From Emticicia sp037153985 (GTDB lineage: Bacteria; Bacteroidota; Bacteroidia; Cytophagales; Spirosomataceae): 64,000 nucleotides of DNA. The stretch lies in assembly GCF_037153985.1 (NCBI RefSeq), contig NZ_JBBAYI010000009.1:228198-292197 (forward strand), written 5' to 3'. This document shows, one piece after another, positions 1 to 9,500 of the stretch. A program made the translations under genes and the position numbers. The first letter of the stretch is position 1, and each line of letters starts with the position of its first letter. The notes below the pieces were generated by a model. It was not told the origin of the DNA, made no database searches, and saw only the letters and a program-made list of their open reading frames with translations.

Positions 1-1004
1 GGCTAGATTTTTTTAATGAGAACATTTTTTACCATGAAGTAAATATTGCCAGTTATCCGCTTTTTCAGTATCCGCCCTATGAGTCGGCATTAGCAGGAAA
101 AATGGTAGACGTTGTAAAATATGAAAAACTGGATATTTTGCACGTACATTATGCTATTCCGCATGCTACTTCGGCATTTTTGGCCAAACAGATACTAAAG
201 TGTCAGGGTATTAATATTCCGGTAATTACTACCCTTCATGGAACCGACATCACTATTGTCGGAAAAGATGCTACGCTGGCCCCTGTGGTTACTTTCAGTA
301 TTAATGAATCGGACGGTGTAACAACGGTTTCGGCAGACCTGCAAAGAGAAACGTACAATGCTTTCCGTGTAAGCAAGGAAATAGAAGTGATTCCGAACTT
401 TGTTGACCTTGAGCGGTTCAAAAAACAGAAAAAAGAACATTTTAAACGTATTATCTGTCCTAATGACGAGAAATTGCTAGTGCATACCTCAAATTTCAGG
501 CGGGTAAAACGTATCGATGATATTATCAGGGTTTTTGCCCAATTGAAGACCCTTACACCTAGCAAACTATTACTGGTGGGTGATGGCCCCGAACGTGTGG
601 CAATGGAACAGCTAAGCCGTGATTTGGGGCTGGGCGAGGATGTACGTTTTGTTGGTAAACTCGATGCAATAGAAGAAGTACTATCAGTAGCTGACCTGTT
701 TCTGATGCCATCTGAAAAAGAGAGTTTCGGATTAGCGGCTTTGGAAGCAATGGCTTGTGAAGTGCCTGTTATTTCGACTAACACAGGTGGTTTACCAGAA
801 CTTAACGTGCAGGGTGTTACGGGCTTTTTAAGTAACGTAGGCGATATTGAAGATATGGTGAAAAACGCAAATTATATTCTGCAAGACGAAAACCTGCCCA
901 GATTTAAACAAAATGCTTTGGCTCATGCGCAGGAATTTGACATTTCAAAAATAGTACCTAAATATGAACAGTACTATGAGAAGATAATCAATGGTATTCA
1001 ATAA
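1..1004 (+). CDS. bshA: N-acetyl-alpha-D-glucosaminyl L-malate synthase BshA, 5' truncated by the window edge
   Basis: This is a GT4 glycosyltransferase that joins GlcNAc from UDP-GlcNAc to L-malate, the first step of bacillithiol synthesis in the cytoplasm. The frame is open from base 3, so the ATG at 102 is internal; 333 residues are visible against about 375-380 in the family, so roughly 45 N-terminal residues are missing. BshA-like segments include YPLFQYPPYE and LHVHYAIPHA, followed by the GT-B donor-site region EKESFGLAALEAMACE with the two glutamates of the E-x7-E motif. It is followed by a strong bidirectional terminator shared with convergent htpG. Assignment is firm on these signatures. 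Confidence 0.93.
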   Translation, partial: LDFFNENIFYHEVNIASYPLFQYPPYESALAGKMVDVVKYEKLDILHVHYAIPHATSAFLAKQILKCQGINIPVITTLHGTDITIVGKDATLAPVVTFSINESDGVTTVSADLQRETYNAFRVSKEIEVIPNFVDLERFKKQKKEHFKRIICPNDEKLLVHTSNFRRVKRIDDIIRVFAQLKTLTPSKLLLVGDGPERVAMEQLSRDLGLGEDVRFVGKLDAIEEVLSVADLFLMPSEKESFGLAALEAMACEVPVISTNTGGLPELNVQGVTGFLSNVGDIEDMVKNANYILQDENLPRFKQNALAHAQEFDISKIVPKYEQYYEKIINGIQ

Positions 1005-1006
1005 AA

Positions 1007-1045
1007 ATACAAAATGCCTCATGAAACCCATGAGGCATTTTGTAT
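1007..1045. terminator. Bidirectional terminator between bshA and htpG
   Basis: Perfect 17-bp inverted repeat (1007-1023 with 1029-1045) and a 5-nt loop between two convergent genes. The stem contains A and T runs on both sides, so it can act for both strands. Confidence 0.85.
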
Positions 1046-1057
1046 GAATAAGGTATC

Positions 1058-2866
1058 TTAAAGTGCAGCTACCGTTCTTTCAACAAAACGTGTAAGCTCA
1101 CTACCTGATAACATTCCTTGTGCCAACAGAGCCAAATCGTATAATTGTTTGGCCAGTTGTTTTTGTGCCTCTGGCTCGCTGGTTTGCAAGAGCTTGTTAA
1201 TTAAAGTATGGTTTGTATTAACCACTACGTTATTTCCCATAGGCATCATGCCGAACATATCGTTCTGACCACTCACCCGTGACATATCTTTCCAGCGACG
1301 CATAAATTCTGGCTGTATAATTGTTACAGGCATTTCGTCGGTTGGCAACGATTCCAACTGAATTGTGTTAGCACCTGCTATTTCTTTAAACAGTTCTTCC
1401 ACCTTTTTCTTTTCATCGTCGTTCAGTACACTTTCAATGGCTAAACCTTTGTCAATCAACTTCTCAATATTGTCAGAGTCAACACGTTTGAAAGTTACAT
1501 TCTCAAGTTTAGACTCCAGCGCGTTAATGAAATGCGCATCAAGCGGCGAATCCATAATGAGCACATCATACCCACGTTTTTTAGCCGAGTTAATGAAGGC
1601 GTCCTGCTGATTCGTATCATTCGCATATAAAAATACAACTTTATTATCTTTGTCGCTTTGGTTTACCTGTACTTTCTCACGGTACTCTTCAAGCGTAAAG
1701 CATTCTTTATCAGCGTTTTTCAAAAGTGTAAATTCTTTGGCTCTATCATAGAATTTATCATCTGAAACAATGCCGTATTTTACAAAAATGCCTACACTTT
1801 CCCATTTTTCTTCAAAACCTTTGCGGTCGTTTCTGAATAATTCCTGTAATTTATCAGCTACTTTTTTAGTAATATGTGAATTGATTTTCTTCACGTTACC
1901 ATCGGCTTGCAAATAGCTGCGTGACACGTTCAACGGAATATCCGGCGAGTCAATAACGCCATGTAGTAGTTGTAAAAACTCCGGTACTACATCTTTTACG
2001 TCGTCAGTAATAAATACCTGACGGCTGTATAACTGTACTTTTTCGCGGGTTAGCTGAAAATCCTTTTTGATTTTAGGGAAGTATAAAACCCCTGTCAGGT
2101 TGAAAGGATAATCTACGTTTAGATGAATCCAGAACAATGGGTCTTCACTGAAAGGATACAGTTCTTTGTAGAATGCTTTGTAGTCTTCTTCTGTTAGTTC
2201 AGACGGAGACTTGGTCCAGATAGGGTTCGGATTATTAATTACTTTCCCGTCGAACTCAATTTCAACTGGCAGGAACTTGGCATATTTTTCAAGAATCTGG
2301 CTGATTCTGAAATTTTCCAGAAACTCTTCTGAATCAGGAGCAATATGCAGAATAATATCTGTTCCGCGTGTTTCTTTCTCTGCGTCAGTAATTTCAAACT
2401 CGGTGCTTCCGTCACAAATCCAGCGGGCTGCCGGTTCGTCACGGTACGACTTCGTAATAATTTCGACGTTCTGCGCTACCATAAAAGCTGAATAAAAACC
2501 TAAACCAAATTGGCCAATAATCTGGTTAGTATTAGGCGTATCCTGATATTTTTCCAGAAACTCTTTAGCACCTGAAAATGCAATCTGATTAATATATTTT
2601 TTGATTTCTTCGGCGCTCATCCCGATTCCTTTATCAGAAATGGTAATGGTTTTGGCTTCTTTATCCACATAAACCTTTACCGTCAAGTCGCCTAGTTCGC
2701 CGTTAAATTCGCCTATTGAAGAAAGTTTTTTTAATTTTTGTGTGGCGTCGACAGCATTAGATACCAACTCACGCAGGAATATTTCGTGGTCAGAATAAAG
2801 AAATTTCTTGATAATGGGAAAAATGTTTTCGGTGTTAATCGAAATCGTACCTTTTTCTGCTACCAT
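1058..2866 (-). CDS. htpG: Molecular chaperone HtpG (bacterial Hsp90)
   Basis: ATP-dependent cytoplasmic chaperone of the Hsp90 family, 602 residues (E. coli HtpG has 624). The GHKL ATPase domain is intact: ELVSNAVDAT with Glu33, Asn37 and Asp40, DKGIGMS near residues 78-84, and GQFGLGFYSAF near 118-128. The middle domain includes the segment RGLMEE-equivalent region written here as IPLNVSRSYLQ (the conserved LPLNVSRE-type stretch), and the C-terminal dimerisation domain ends with a short tail. The gene stands alone on the minus strand; about 280 bp separate it from divergent cysE. No CIRCE element was recognised upstream. Confidence 0.96.
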   Translation of the reverse strand: MVAEKGTISINTENIFPIIKKFLYSDHEIFLRELVSNAVDATQKLKKLSSIGEFNGELGDLTVKVYVDKEAKTITISDKGIGMSAEEIKKYINQIAFSGAKEFLEKYQDTPNTNQIIGQFGLGFYSAFMVAQNVEIITKSYRDEPAARWICDGSTEFEITDAEKETRGTDIILHIAPDSEEFLENFRISQILEKYAKFLPVEIEFDGKVINNPNPIWTKSPSELTEEDYKAFYKELYPFSEDPLFWIHLNVDYPFNLTGVLYFPKIKKDFQLTREKVQLYSRQVFITDDVKDVVPEFLQLLHGVIDSPDIPLNVSRSYLQADGNVKKINSHITKKVADKLQELFRNDRKGFEEKWESVGIFVKYGIVSDDKFYDRAKEFTLLKNADKECFTLEEYREKVQVNQSDKDNKVVFLYANDTNQQDAFINSAKKRGYDVLIMDSPLDAHFINALESKLENVTFKRVDSDNIEKLIDKGLAIESVLNDDEKKKVEELFKEIAGANTIQLESLPTDEMPVTIIQPEFMRRWKDMSRVSGQNDMFGMMPMGNNVVVNTNHTLINKLLQTSEPEAQKQLAKQLYDLALLAQGMLSGSELTRFVERTVAAL

Positions 2867-3145
2867 AATTATGTATCTTTTTAAAGTGTTTTATTACAAT
2901 GTTCAGGGTATATCAATTTGCATTCCAATGCCTTGAAGAAAGCCCAAAACCTGACATATTGACAGAGAAAAGGCAATACTAGTATACTTATTTAAGTCAA
3001 AAATTACAGATATTGTAGTTTAGTCAAAAAAAAATTAATTTTACTTCTATGCTTTTTTTAGCAAATTCGTTGTAAGTAGGAACGGTGGCATCATTTTGGG
3101 TGTTATCCAGCATATCTACCAATATAGTATTTTAAACCATGAGCT

Positions 3146-3955
3146 ATGAATAAGCTTTTCTTTCAACATATCTTTGACAAGCACCAGCACACAGAGCCTG
3201 TGCCTCCTACCAAAGAAATTGCCAATTGGGCATTGCGTATTATCCGTTTGCTTTTTCCTGAGCAAACGAAAGAATATTTTCGCTCAGAAGAAGAAATTGA
3301 AATACAATTTAAGAATCTGGAGTTAGAGTTAAGAAATATTCTGATTTCGACCTACCAATGCAAAGATTGTAACCCTGAATGGAAAGCAAATGAATTTTTC
3401 GAGAAAATTCCGAAAATATATGAAACCCTGAGAACTGATATAAAGGCCATTATTGAAGGTGACCCTGCCGCCAGAAGCGAATTTGAAGTCGTAAGGGCGT
3501 ATCCGGGGTTTTATGCCATTTCGTTTTATCGGCTGGCACATGAGCTACATTTGTTACAAATACCGCTCTTGCCACGTATTCTGACAGAATATGCCCATTC
3601 AAAAACAGGTATTGATATACACCCGGGTGCAAAAATTGATGAATCTTTCTTTATTGACCACGGCACAGGCGTAGTAATTGGCGAAACAACAATTATAGGT
3701 AAAAATGTGAAGCTGTATCAGGGGGTAACACTAGGAGCTTTGAGCGTAGAGAAATCAATGGCTAATAGTAAACGCCACCCAACTGTTGAAAACAACGTGG
3801 TGATTTATTCAGGAGCTACTATTCTCGGTGGTAATACTATTATTGGGCAGCACTCAATTATAGGTGGTAACGTCTGGCTCACAAAGTCTGTGCCTGCGTA
3901 TTCAACGGTGTATCATAAGCCTGAAATAAAAGTAGTTGAAAGAGAAATAGTATAA
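3146..3955 (+). CDS. cysE: Serine O-acetyltransferase
   Basis: Transfers acetyl from acetyl-CoA to L-serine, giving O-acetylserine for cysteine synthesis. The 269-residue protein has an alpha-helical N-terminal domain and a left-handed beta-helix from about 155 to 255 made of hexapeptide repeats such as IHPGAKID and TIIGKNVKLY. Residues matching E. coli CysE catalytic positions are visible: Asp106 in the GDPAARS segment, Asp171-His172 and His211 in KRHPTV. The next gene, cysM, begins 58 bp downstream on the same strand and uses its product, so the two probably form an operon. Confidence 0.93.
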   Translation: MNKLFFQHIFDKHQHTEPVPPTKEIANWALRIIRLLFPEQTKEYFRSEEEIEIQFKNLELELRNILISTYQCKDCNPEWKANEFFEKIPKIYETLRTDIKAIIEGDPAARSEFEVVRAYPGFYAISFYRLAHELHLLQIPLLPRILTEYAHSKTGIDIHPGAKIDESFFIDHGTGVVIGETTIIGKNVKLYQGVTLGALSVEKSMANSKRHPTVENNVVIYSGATILGGNTIIGQHSIIGGNVWLTKSVPAYSTVYHKPEIKVVEREIV

Positions 3956-4013
3956 TGTTTGTTTAATTGTAGCAGTCTGGCCTAAGCAGCCTTATTGCAA
4001 TGAAACTTTGAGT

Positions 4014-4886
4014 ATGGCAACAATAATTGACTTGGTAGGAAATACCCCTCTGGTTGAACTAACAAAACTTAACCCCAACCCGAAAGTAAAAATTTACGGT
4101 AAATTAGAAGGCAATAATCCGGCCGGAAGCGTAAAAGACCGCCCCGCCCTGAACATGATTAAAAGCGCAGTTGAACGTGGCGACATTAAGCCGGGCATGA
4201 AACTGGTTGAAGCCACCAGCGGCAACACAGGTATTGCACTAGCCATGATTGCCCGCCTTTTTAATCTGGAAATAGAACTGGTAATGCCTGCTAATTCTAC
4301 CCGTGAACGTACCCTCACAATGGAAGCCTTCGGTGCTAAGGTTGTTTTGCTCGAAAATATAGAAAAATGTCGTGATTATGCCGAAGCACAGGCAGCCACA
4401 GGAAGTTATTTTTTACTGAATCAGTTTGCTAACCCTGACAATTATCTGGCACATTACAAAACAACCGGGCCGGAAATCTGGCGGGATACCAACCAGCAAG
4501 TTACGCATTTTGTTAGCTCAATGGGTACTACGGGTACCATTATGGGCACTTCAATGTTTTTGAAAGAAGTAAACCCCGATATACAGATTATTGGTTGCCA
4601 ACCAACCGAGAACTCATCAATACCCGGTATCAGAAGATGGCCCGTTGAGTACCTGCCAAAAATATTTGACCCCACGCGTGTAGACAGGGTAATGGATATA
4701 TCGGAGGCCGAAGCTACCGACATGGCGCGGCAACTGGCCAAAACGGAAGGTATTTTCGCTGGTATGAGTAGCGGAGGTGCCGCATCGGCAGCTATCAGGC
4801 TAGCGCAGGAACTCGAAAGCGGGATAATCGTATTTATTTGCTGTGATAGAGGAGACCGTTACCTGAGCAGTAATTTATTTGGATAA
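4014..4886 (+). CDS. cysM: Cysteine synthase B (O-acetylserine sulfhydrylase, CysM type)
   Basis: PLP enzyme making cysteine from O-acetylserine and sulfide or thiosulfate. The ATG at 4014 is chosen over an in-frame TTG at 4008 because it gives the usual start MATIIDLVGNTPLVEL; the product is 290 residues. Lys41 in NPAGSVKDRPA is the PLP lysine, and EATSGNTGIALA (about 66-77) binds the substrate carboxylate. The segment IPGIRRWPVEY is typical of CysM rather than CysK. It follows cysE directly and a hairpin follows its stop codon. Confidence 0.93.
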   Translation: MATIIDLVGNTPLVELTKLNPNPKVKIYGKLEGNNPAGSVKDRPALNMIKSAVERGDIKPGMKLVEATSGNTGIALAMIARLFNLEIELVMPANSTRERTLTMEAFGAKVVLLENIEKCRDYAEAQAATGSYFLLNQFANPDNYLAHYKTTGPEIWRDTNQQVTHFVSSMGTTGTIMGTSMFLKEVNPDIQIIGCQPTENSSIPGIRRWPVEYLPKIFDPTRVDRVMDISEAEATDMARQLAKTEGIFAGMSSGGAASAAIRLAQELESGIIVFICCDRGDRYLSSNLFG

Positions 4887-4891
4887 CAAAC

Positions 4892-4911
4892 GGGGAGCAA
4901 GCCTGCTCCCC
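4892..4911. terminator. Hairpin between cysM and a convergent lipoprotein gene
   Basis: GC-rich 8-bp perfect stem (4892-4899 with 4904-4911) and 4-nt loop right after the cysM stop. There is no clear T run, so termination is likely but not certain. Confidence 0.6.
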
Positions 4912-4919
4912 TCTATATA

Positions 4920-5393
4920 TCATTTACAAGCCACTTTAGTAAGTACTTGGCCTATTACTGCTTTTGCCGGATTCTTCATAACAAGTTTTCCGTTTTTATC
5001 TTCTAGTTCCCCACTTTTTACCGATAATTTATCGCCTTCCAGTATAAAAATCTTTTCTTCTGATTGATTCACCCCCTCAATCATGTAATCATAATCAGCA
5101 ATAATTTCATTACCATTTTTCTGGCCTTTTAAGGTGCCTGTGGCTCGGTCTTTTTCCCATGGTAGCCATTCCATGTTTCCACTTACGCTATTGCCTTTGA
5201 TAATCAGCTTGACCGTAGTAATATCTTTTCCAACCTTTTCTTCAAAGCATAACGTTTCAGTCACTGGGCCGGTAGCAGCAACCAGCGTATCAGTATTGGC
5301 GTTGTTGGTAGAAGTAGTAGTGCTTTCTGTATTTTTTGACTGGCAAGCACCTAAAATCATCATAAAGCTTAGCTGAAGAACAATTTTTTTCAT
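4920..5393 (-). CDS. Uncharacterised lipoprotein
   Basis: 157-residue protein with a short hydrophobic N-terminus and lipobox LGAC (Cys17), then a Ser/Thr/Asn-rich linker, so it should be a lipid-anchored envelope protein. The mature part (about 45-157) looks like a small all-beta domain, with a repeated theme of charged turns (for example KGQKNGNEI, EDKNGKLV), and it has two further cysteines, near residue 49 and at the penultimate position, that could pair. No family was recognised. It is convergent with cysM and divergent from the ECF sigma factor gene. Confidence 0.75.
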   Translation of the reverse strand: MKKIVLQLSFMMILGACQSKNTESTTTSTNNANTDTLVAATGPVTETLCFEEKVGKDITTVKLIIKGNSVSGNMEWLPWEKDRATGTLKGQKNGNEIIADYDYMIEGVNQSEEKIFILEGDKLSVKSGELEDKNGKLVMKNPAKAVIGQVLTKVACK

Positions 5394-5426
5394 AATCTGG
5401 CTGAGTTAAAATGTGTATGTATCGAG

Positions 5427-5434
5427 CAAAAATA
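5427..5434 (-). promoter_or_regulatory. Candidate -7 box of the lipoprotein gene
   Basis: Read on the minus strand this is TATTTTTG, an exact match to the Bacteroidota -7 consensus TAnnTTTG, 34 bp before the start codon. No good -33 TTTG is visible at the usual 19-bp spacing. Confidence 0.4.
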
Positions 5435-5538
5435 CATATTATTTGCCATTCACACGCAGTATTTGCCGTTCTTCACTAAAATTACATAAAAAGCCTTGAT
5501 TAGCGTCTACCAGAGTAACAGACGATGTTAGTATATTA

Positions 5539-6096
5539 ATGACAACTACCGAGCAAAATAAAGAAATTCAGCAAACCATTACAGGCGAAAAACAGCGACT
5601 GCTGGGGTTTATCCGGCAAAGGGTGCCTTCGCTGCCTGATGCCGAAGATGTATTGCAAGAGGTTTTTTATGAATTGGTAGAGATGTACAGACTTACCAAG
5701 CCTATTGACCAGACTGTTGGCTGGATGTTTACGGTAGCTCGTAATAAAATCAATGATTTCTACCGTCGGAAAAAAACAGATGTTCTGGAAGAAACCATTG
5801 TTGATGACCGCGACGACGAAGAGGGCATATCGTTATTTGATGTTTTGTCAGATACCTCTCAGCAAGACCCACTTTTGCAGGAAACAATTCTGGAAGCCTT
5901 GTCAGAAGCACTTGAAGATTTACCGGCGCACCAGCGGTTTGTGTTTGAAATGCACGAACTAGAAGACAGGTCGTTTAAGGAGATTTCAGAAATAACAGGT
6001 ATTAAAGTAAGTACACTGATTTCTGAAAAAAGACAGGCAGTTCTTTTCTTAAGAGAACGGCTCAGGTATTTGTATGAAGAGCTATTTAATAGCTAA
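5539..6096 (+). CDS. ECF-type RNA polymerase sigma factor
   Basis: 185-residue sigma-70 family protein of extracytoplasmic-function size. Region 2 is seen around residues 33-75 (PDAEDVLQEVFYELVE, then GWMFTVARNKINDFYRR), and region 4 around 128-178 with the helix-turn-helix segment FKEISEITGIKVSTLISEKR. The linker carries an acidic stretch (DDRDDEEG). No classical anti-sigma gene sits beside it; instead a small membrane protein starts 45 bp downstream and may be co-transcribed, so that protein is the obvious candidate for a regulatory partner or target. Confidence 0.9.
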   Translation: MTTTEQNKEIQQTITGEKQRLLGFIRQRVPSLPDAEDVLQEVFYELVEMYRLTKPIDQTVGWMFTVARNKINDFYRRKKTDVLEETIVDDRDDEEGISLFDVLSDTSQQDPLLQETILEALSEALEDLPAHQRFVFEMHELEDRSFKEISEITGIKVSTLISEKRQAVLFLRERLRYLYEELFNS

Positions 6097-6141
6097 CTAG
6101 TTGATTATTAATGAATTTTAAGTAACTAAATTATTATAACA

Positions 6142-6480
6142 ATGAGACGATTTTGGGTTTTTAAAGGATTTTTATTTATCACAGGCTTTATTATATTGGG
6201 TGGATTTGTAGTAATGGGCCTCTGGAACTGGTTAATGCCTGTTATTTTCGGGTTAACTACTATTAGCTTTGTGCAGGCATTAGGTTTATTGGCATTGTCG
6301 AAAATACTGTTTGGTGGTTTCTATGGTGGCAAGCGTTGGGGTGGTTGTGAGGGCAGTGGCCGTCAGTTCTGGAAGCACAGAATGGCCGAACGTATGGAAA
6401 GAATGAGCCCCGAAGACCGCGATAAAATGAGAGAAAGGCTTCAGAAACGCTGGAGCCGTTGGGAAGAAAAAAGAAGTTGA
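6142..6480 (+). CDS. Small membrane protein co-oriented with the ECF sigma factor
   Basis: 112 residues. Two hydrophobic segments (about 7-28 and 33-57) are followed by a glycine-rich turn with one cysteine (GGKRWGGCEGSGR) and a strongly basic, probably helical tail from about 72 to 112 containing RMSPEDRDKMRERLQKRW. The tail is superficially like the helical repeats of Spy/CpxP-type proteins, but membership is not established. Positioned 45 bp behind the sigma factor gene and ahead of a hairpin, it is probably in the same transcript. Role unknown; sigma-factor control is only a guess from location. Confidence 0.75.
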   Translation: MRRFWVFKGFLFITGFIILGGFVVMGLWNWLMPVIFGLTTISFVQALGLLALSKILFGGFYGGKRWGGCEGSGRQFWKHRMAERMERMSPEDRDKMRERLQKRWSRWEEKRS

Positions 6481-6500
6481 TTTCAAGTGTTTTGTTTTAG

Positions 6501-6529
6501 TGAGAGAGAACTGTAAAAGTTCTCTCTTA
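6501..6529. terminator. Hairpin between two convergent transcripts
   Basis: Ten-bp perfect stem (6503-6512 with 6518-6527), extendable with a wobble, and loop of 5 nt. It overlaps the stop codon of the minus-strand helicase gene, so it may serve both directions. Confidence 0.6.
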
Positions 6530-9500
6530 TTCAACCTCAATAACCTGACTGGTCTCCAGATATACCAGTAGAAGTTTTATTTTTTCAGACCCCATCTGCT
6601 GATACAATTTGCCAAGACCCTTGATATTTTTTATCTCTCTTTCTCGCTGGAAAGTATCATTTAAATGCCCTGTGCTGTAATTGATGATATAAACCATATC
6701 ATCTTTAATAACTACCCTGTCGGGGCGTTGAATATTTCCATTAGGTTCAAGTATCTCACGCTCATTTTCAATAATCAGGTCATCTTCAAAAAGTGAGCGT
6801 AATTCAGGAAGACTAATTACTTTTACAATAGCCTCTTTAATTGCCGGGCCTTCTTTGGGGCTGATAACTCCCTCAAATTCAAGCTCACGCAACGCATTAG
6901 GTATGTCGTTAGGGGTGCGTATTTTGGCAAGGGCTGCGTGTACTTTATTGTTTTTATCTTTGCTTTTATCGAGCGTTTCGGTATCAAATATTTTTTCTGA
7001 TATTCTTCTGAGTCGCAGGCGGTCGCTACGGTCTTCGCTGATAATCTTCGCCAGATGTATTTCATCATGGTTTTCAGCTTTTTTTACAGCCTTTTTAATA
7101 AAACTTCCCTTATTTATTTCATAAACGCTCAGGTCTGGATTATACAATCCTTCAATTTCCAGAAAATCCTGTATGAGTTCTCCTACGCCATGTACTCTTT
7201 TAAAATGATTTTTCTGCGAAATCACAAATAGTTTATCGGCCGCCCTTGTAAAAGCCACATACAGCATATTCAGATTTTCAAGAAAATTAGCCTGCATTTC
7301 ATCATTATATTGCTCTACGAGGTCTGTCATGGTAAGCCTTTCATTAAATTTAATGGGAGCTGCCATAAGTTTAGTTATTTTGCCTTCTGCTTTGTGGCTG
7401 AGTTCTTCATATTCAAGCAAAGCAAGGTCGCTCCAGATTTCGGCATACGCTTGCGGTCTTAAGGGCCAATGCGCATACGGAATAATAACAATAGGATACT
7501 CGAGACCCTTTGAACGGTGAATAGTCGTGATGGTGATGGCATCCTGTTCGGCAGGTGATTTAACAGACAGGCTCGAACTATCTTTTTTCTCTTCCCAATA
7601 AATCAGAAAATCCTGCAAGTGATTACTCTCTTTCAGACTAAAATTCAGAACAACATCCAGAAACCGGAACAGATAGTTTTTCTGGTCGGTGCGATTAAAC
7701 AAATTAAAAGCTCCGATGATTTTTTCGGTTAACTCATAAATGCCCGACTTTATCATGGTAAAAGGGTCAAGTATGAAACCGTGCTTTGTGAATAACTGAT
7801 AAAACGCCAGTGGGTCGGTGGCTTCAACGGCTTCGGTTATTTCGGTGTTGGCGGTGCTATCAGGTATCTGATTCAGAATAATCTGATAAAACAGATAAGC
7901 AGCTTCCGATTTTGCTAGTCGGTTGTCGGGCTGATTAATAATACGCATGAAAGCGACTATTAAACGTACAACAGGCGAATTTTTAAGAAGAAGCGAATCG
8001 CGCGAAATAATTTTATAGCCAGCGTCGGTTAAGGAAGTAGCTATTAAGGCAGACTCTTTATTTCGGCGGCATAAAATAGCAATATCTCCCTGACTGTACC
8101 CTTCTTGCAAAGCCTGCTGTATTAGTTCTAAGGTACGTGCAAGCATAGGGGTGTGGTCTTTGGCGTATTCCAGAAACTCTAGTTGAATATGCCCCCCCGA
8201 CAACGATTTTGCTTGTTTCTCCTGCCTGAAATCTTCGTATACATCGGGTAAAAACTGAAACTCTGCCGAATAACGGTCAAGTATGGCCTTAAAAAAACGA
8301 TTATTAAAATCAATTATTTCCTGCGCGCTTCGGTAGTTGGTAGTTAACGATTTAGGATTCAGATACTGCCCGATAGAGATAAACTGTTCTATCTGATGTG
8401 GTCGTACTAAAGGATGCTCAACAAGCCCTGCGATATTACCTTTAAATAAATGAACAATGAGTTCCATTCTGCCACCGCGCCACCTGTAAATAGCCTGTTT
8501 GGCATCGCCTACAATCAGATTGAAGTTATTGCCAGCCAGTGAGTTTTCAATCAAAGGCAACAAGTTATAAAACTGCATATCTGAGGTGTCCTGAAATTCA
8601 TCAATCAATAAGTGGTTATATTTTTCACCAATGCGCTCATAAATAAATGGAACTGGCTCAGATAGAATAATATTCAGAATTTTGCGGTTAAATTCTGCTA
8701 TGAATACCTGATTTTTTTCTTCCAGAACCTCGTCAAATTCTTTTTTTATTTTCTTTAGCAAAGAGAGTTTGCGCAGGTTTGGCCTGATAAGGTTAAAGAG
8801 GGTATATTTTTTTAGATGACGTGCTTTAAACTCCTGCATTTCATGAAAAATGCTTTTTAGGTCCTCTTTGATGTCATCAATTTTGGCTTGAATCGGTAGG
8901 GGAGTACCTTTGGCACTATACCATTTATCGTCTCGGATAGCAGCCCAATGGTAACTATTGGGCGAATTGTCTTTTTTCTGATAATATTCGTTTTCAAAAT
9001 CATCGCGCATATTATAGAAATACGCGCCTATGCCTTTAGCTTTCTGGGTAAAATCTTCAATCAGCAGCCCTTGTTCTTCTATGAGTTGTATGGCTTTTCG
9101 GGCCATACCCGTAATTTCGTTTTCAAACCATTTCAGGTAAGTATGAATATTATTCGCTATTTCCCAGAAATCCTTCGAGTTAAGGTCGTTGATTTTGATG
9201 AGTAAAGAATAGAACTGGTCGTTAATAAGATGAGTGCCAAACTTGGCAAGTTCTTCAGTAACGAAATTCCAGCTTTGGCCATCGCCTACTTTTTCACCAA
9301 TAAAGTTTTCGAGCGTACGCGTAATATCTTCGTGTTCTTCGCCGCCAGCTTTTTCAATTAGCCGTTCAACGGCCTCTGTCATTACGCGGTCGGTATCCAG
9401 TACAATTTCGTAGTTGAATGGTAAGCCCAACTCGTCGGTAAAGGCATTTACAAGCTGATTAACAAAGCTATCAATGGTTTTTACTGAAAAATCGGAGTAT

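Noticed and set aside
102..104. ATG at 102 as the start of the first gene
   Set aside because: The frame is open to base 3 and the upstream residues match the BshA family, so this is an internal methionine.
4008..4010. TTG at 4008 as the cysM start
   Set aside because: The ATG two codons later gives the standard N-terminus of the family.
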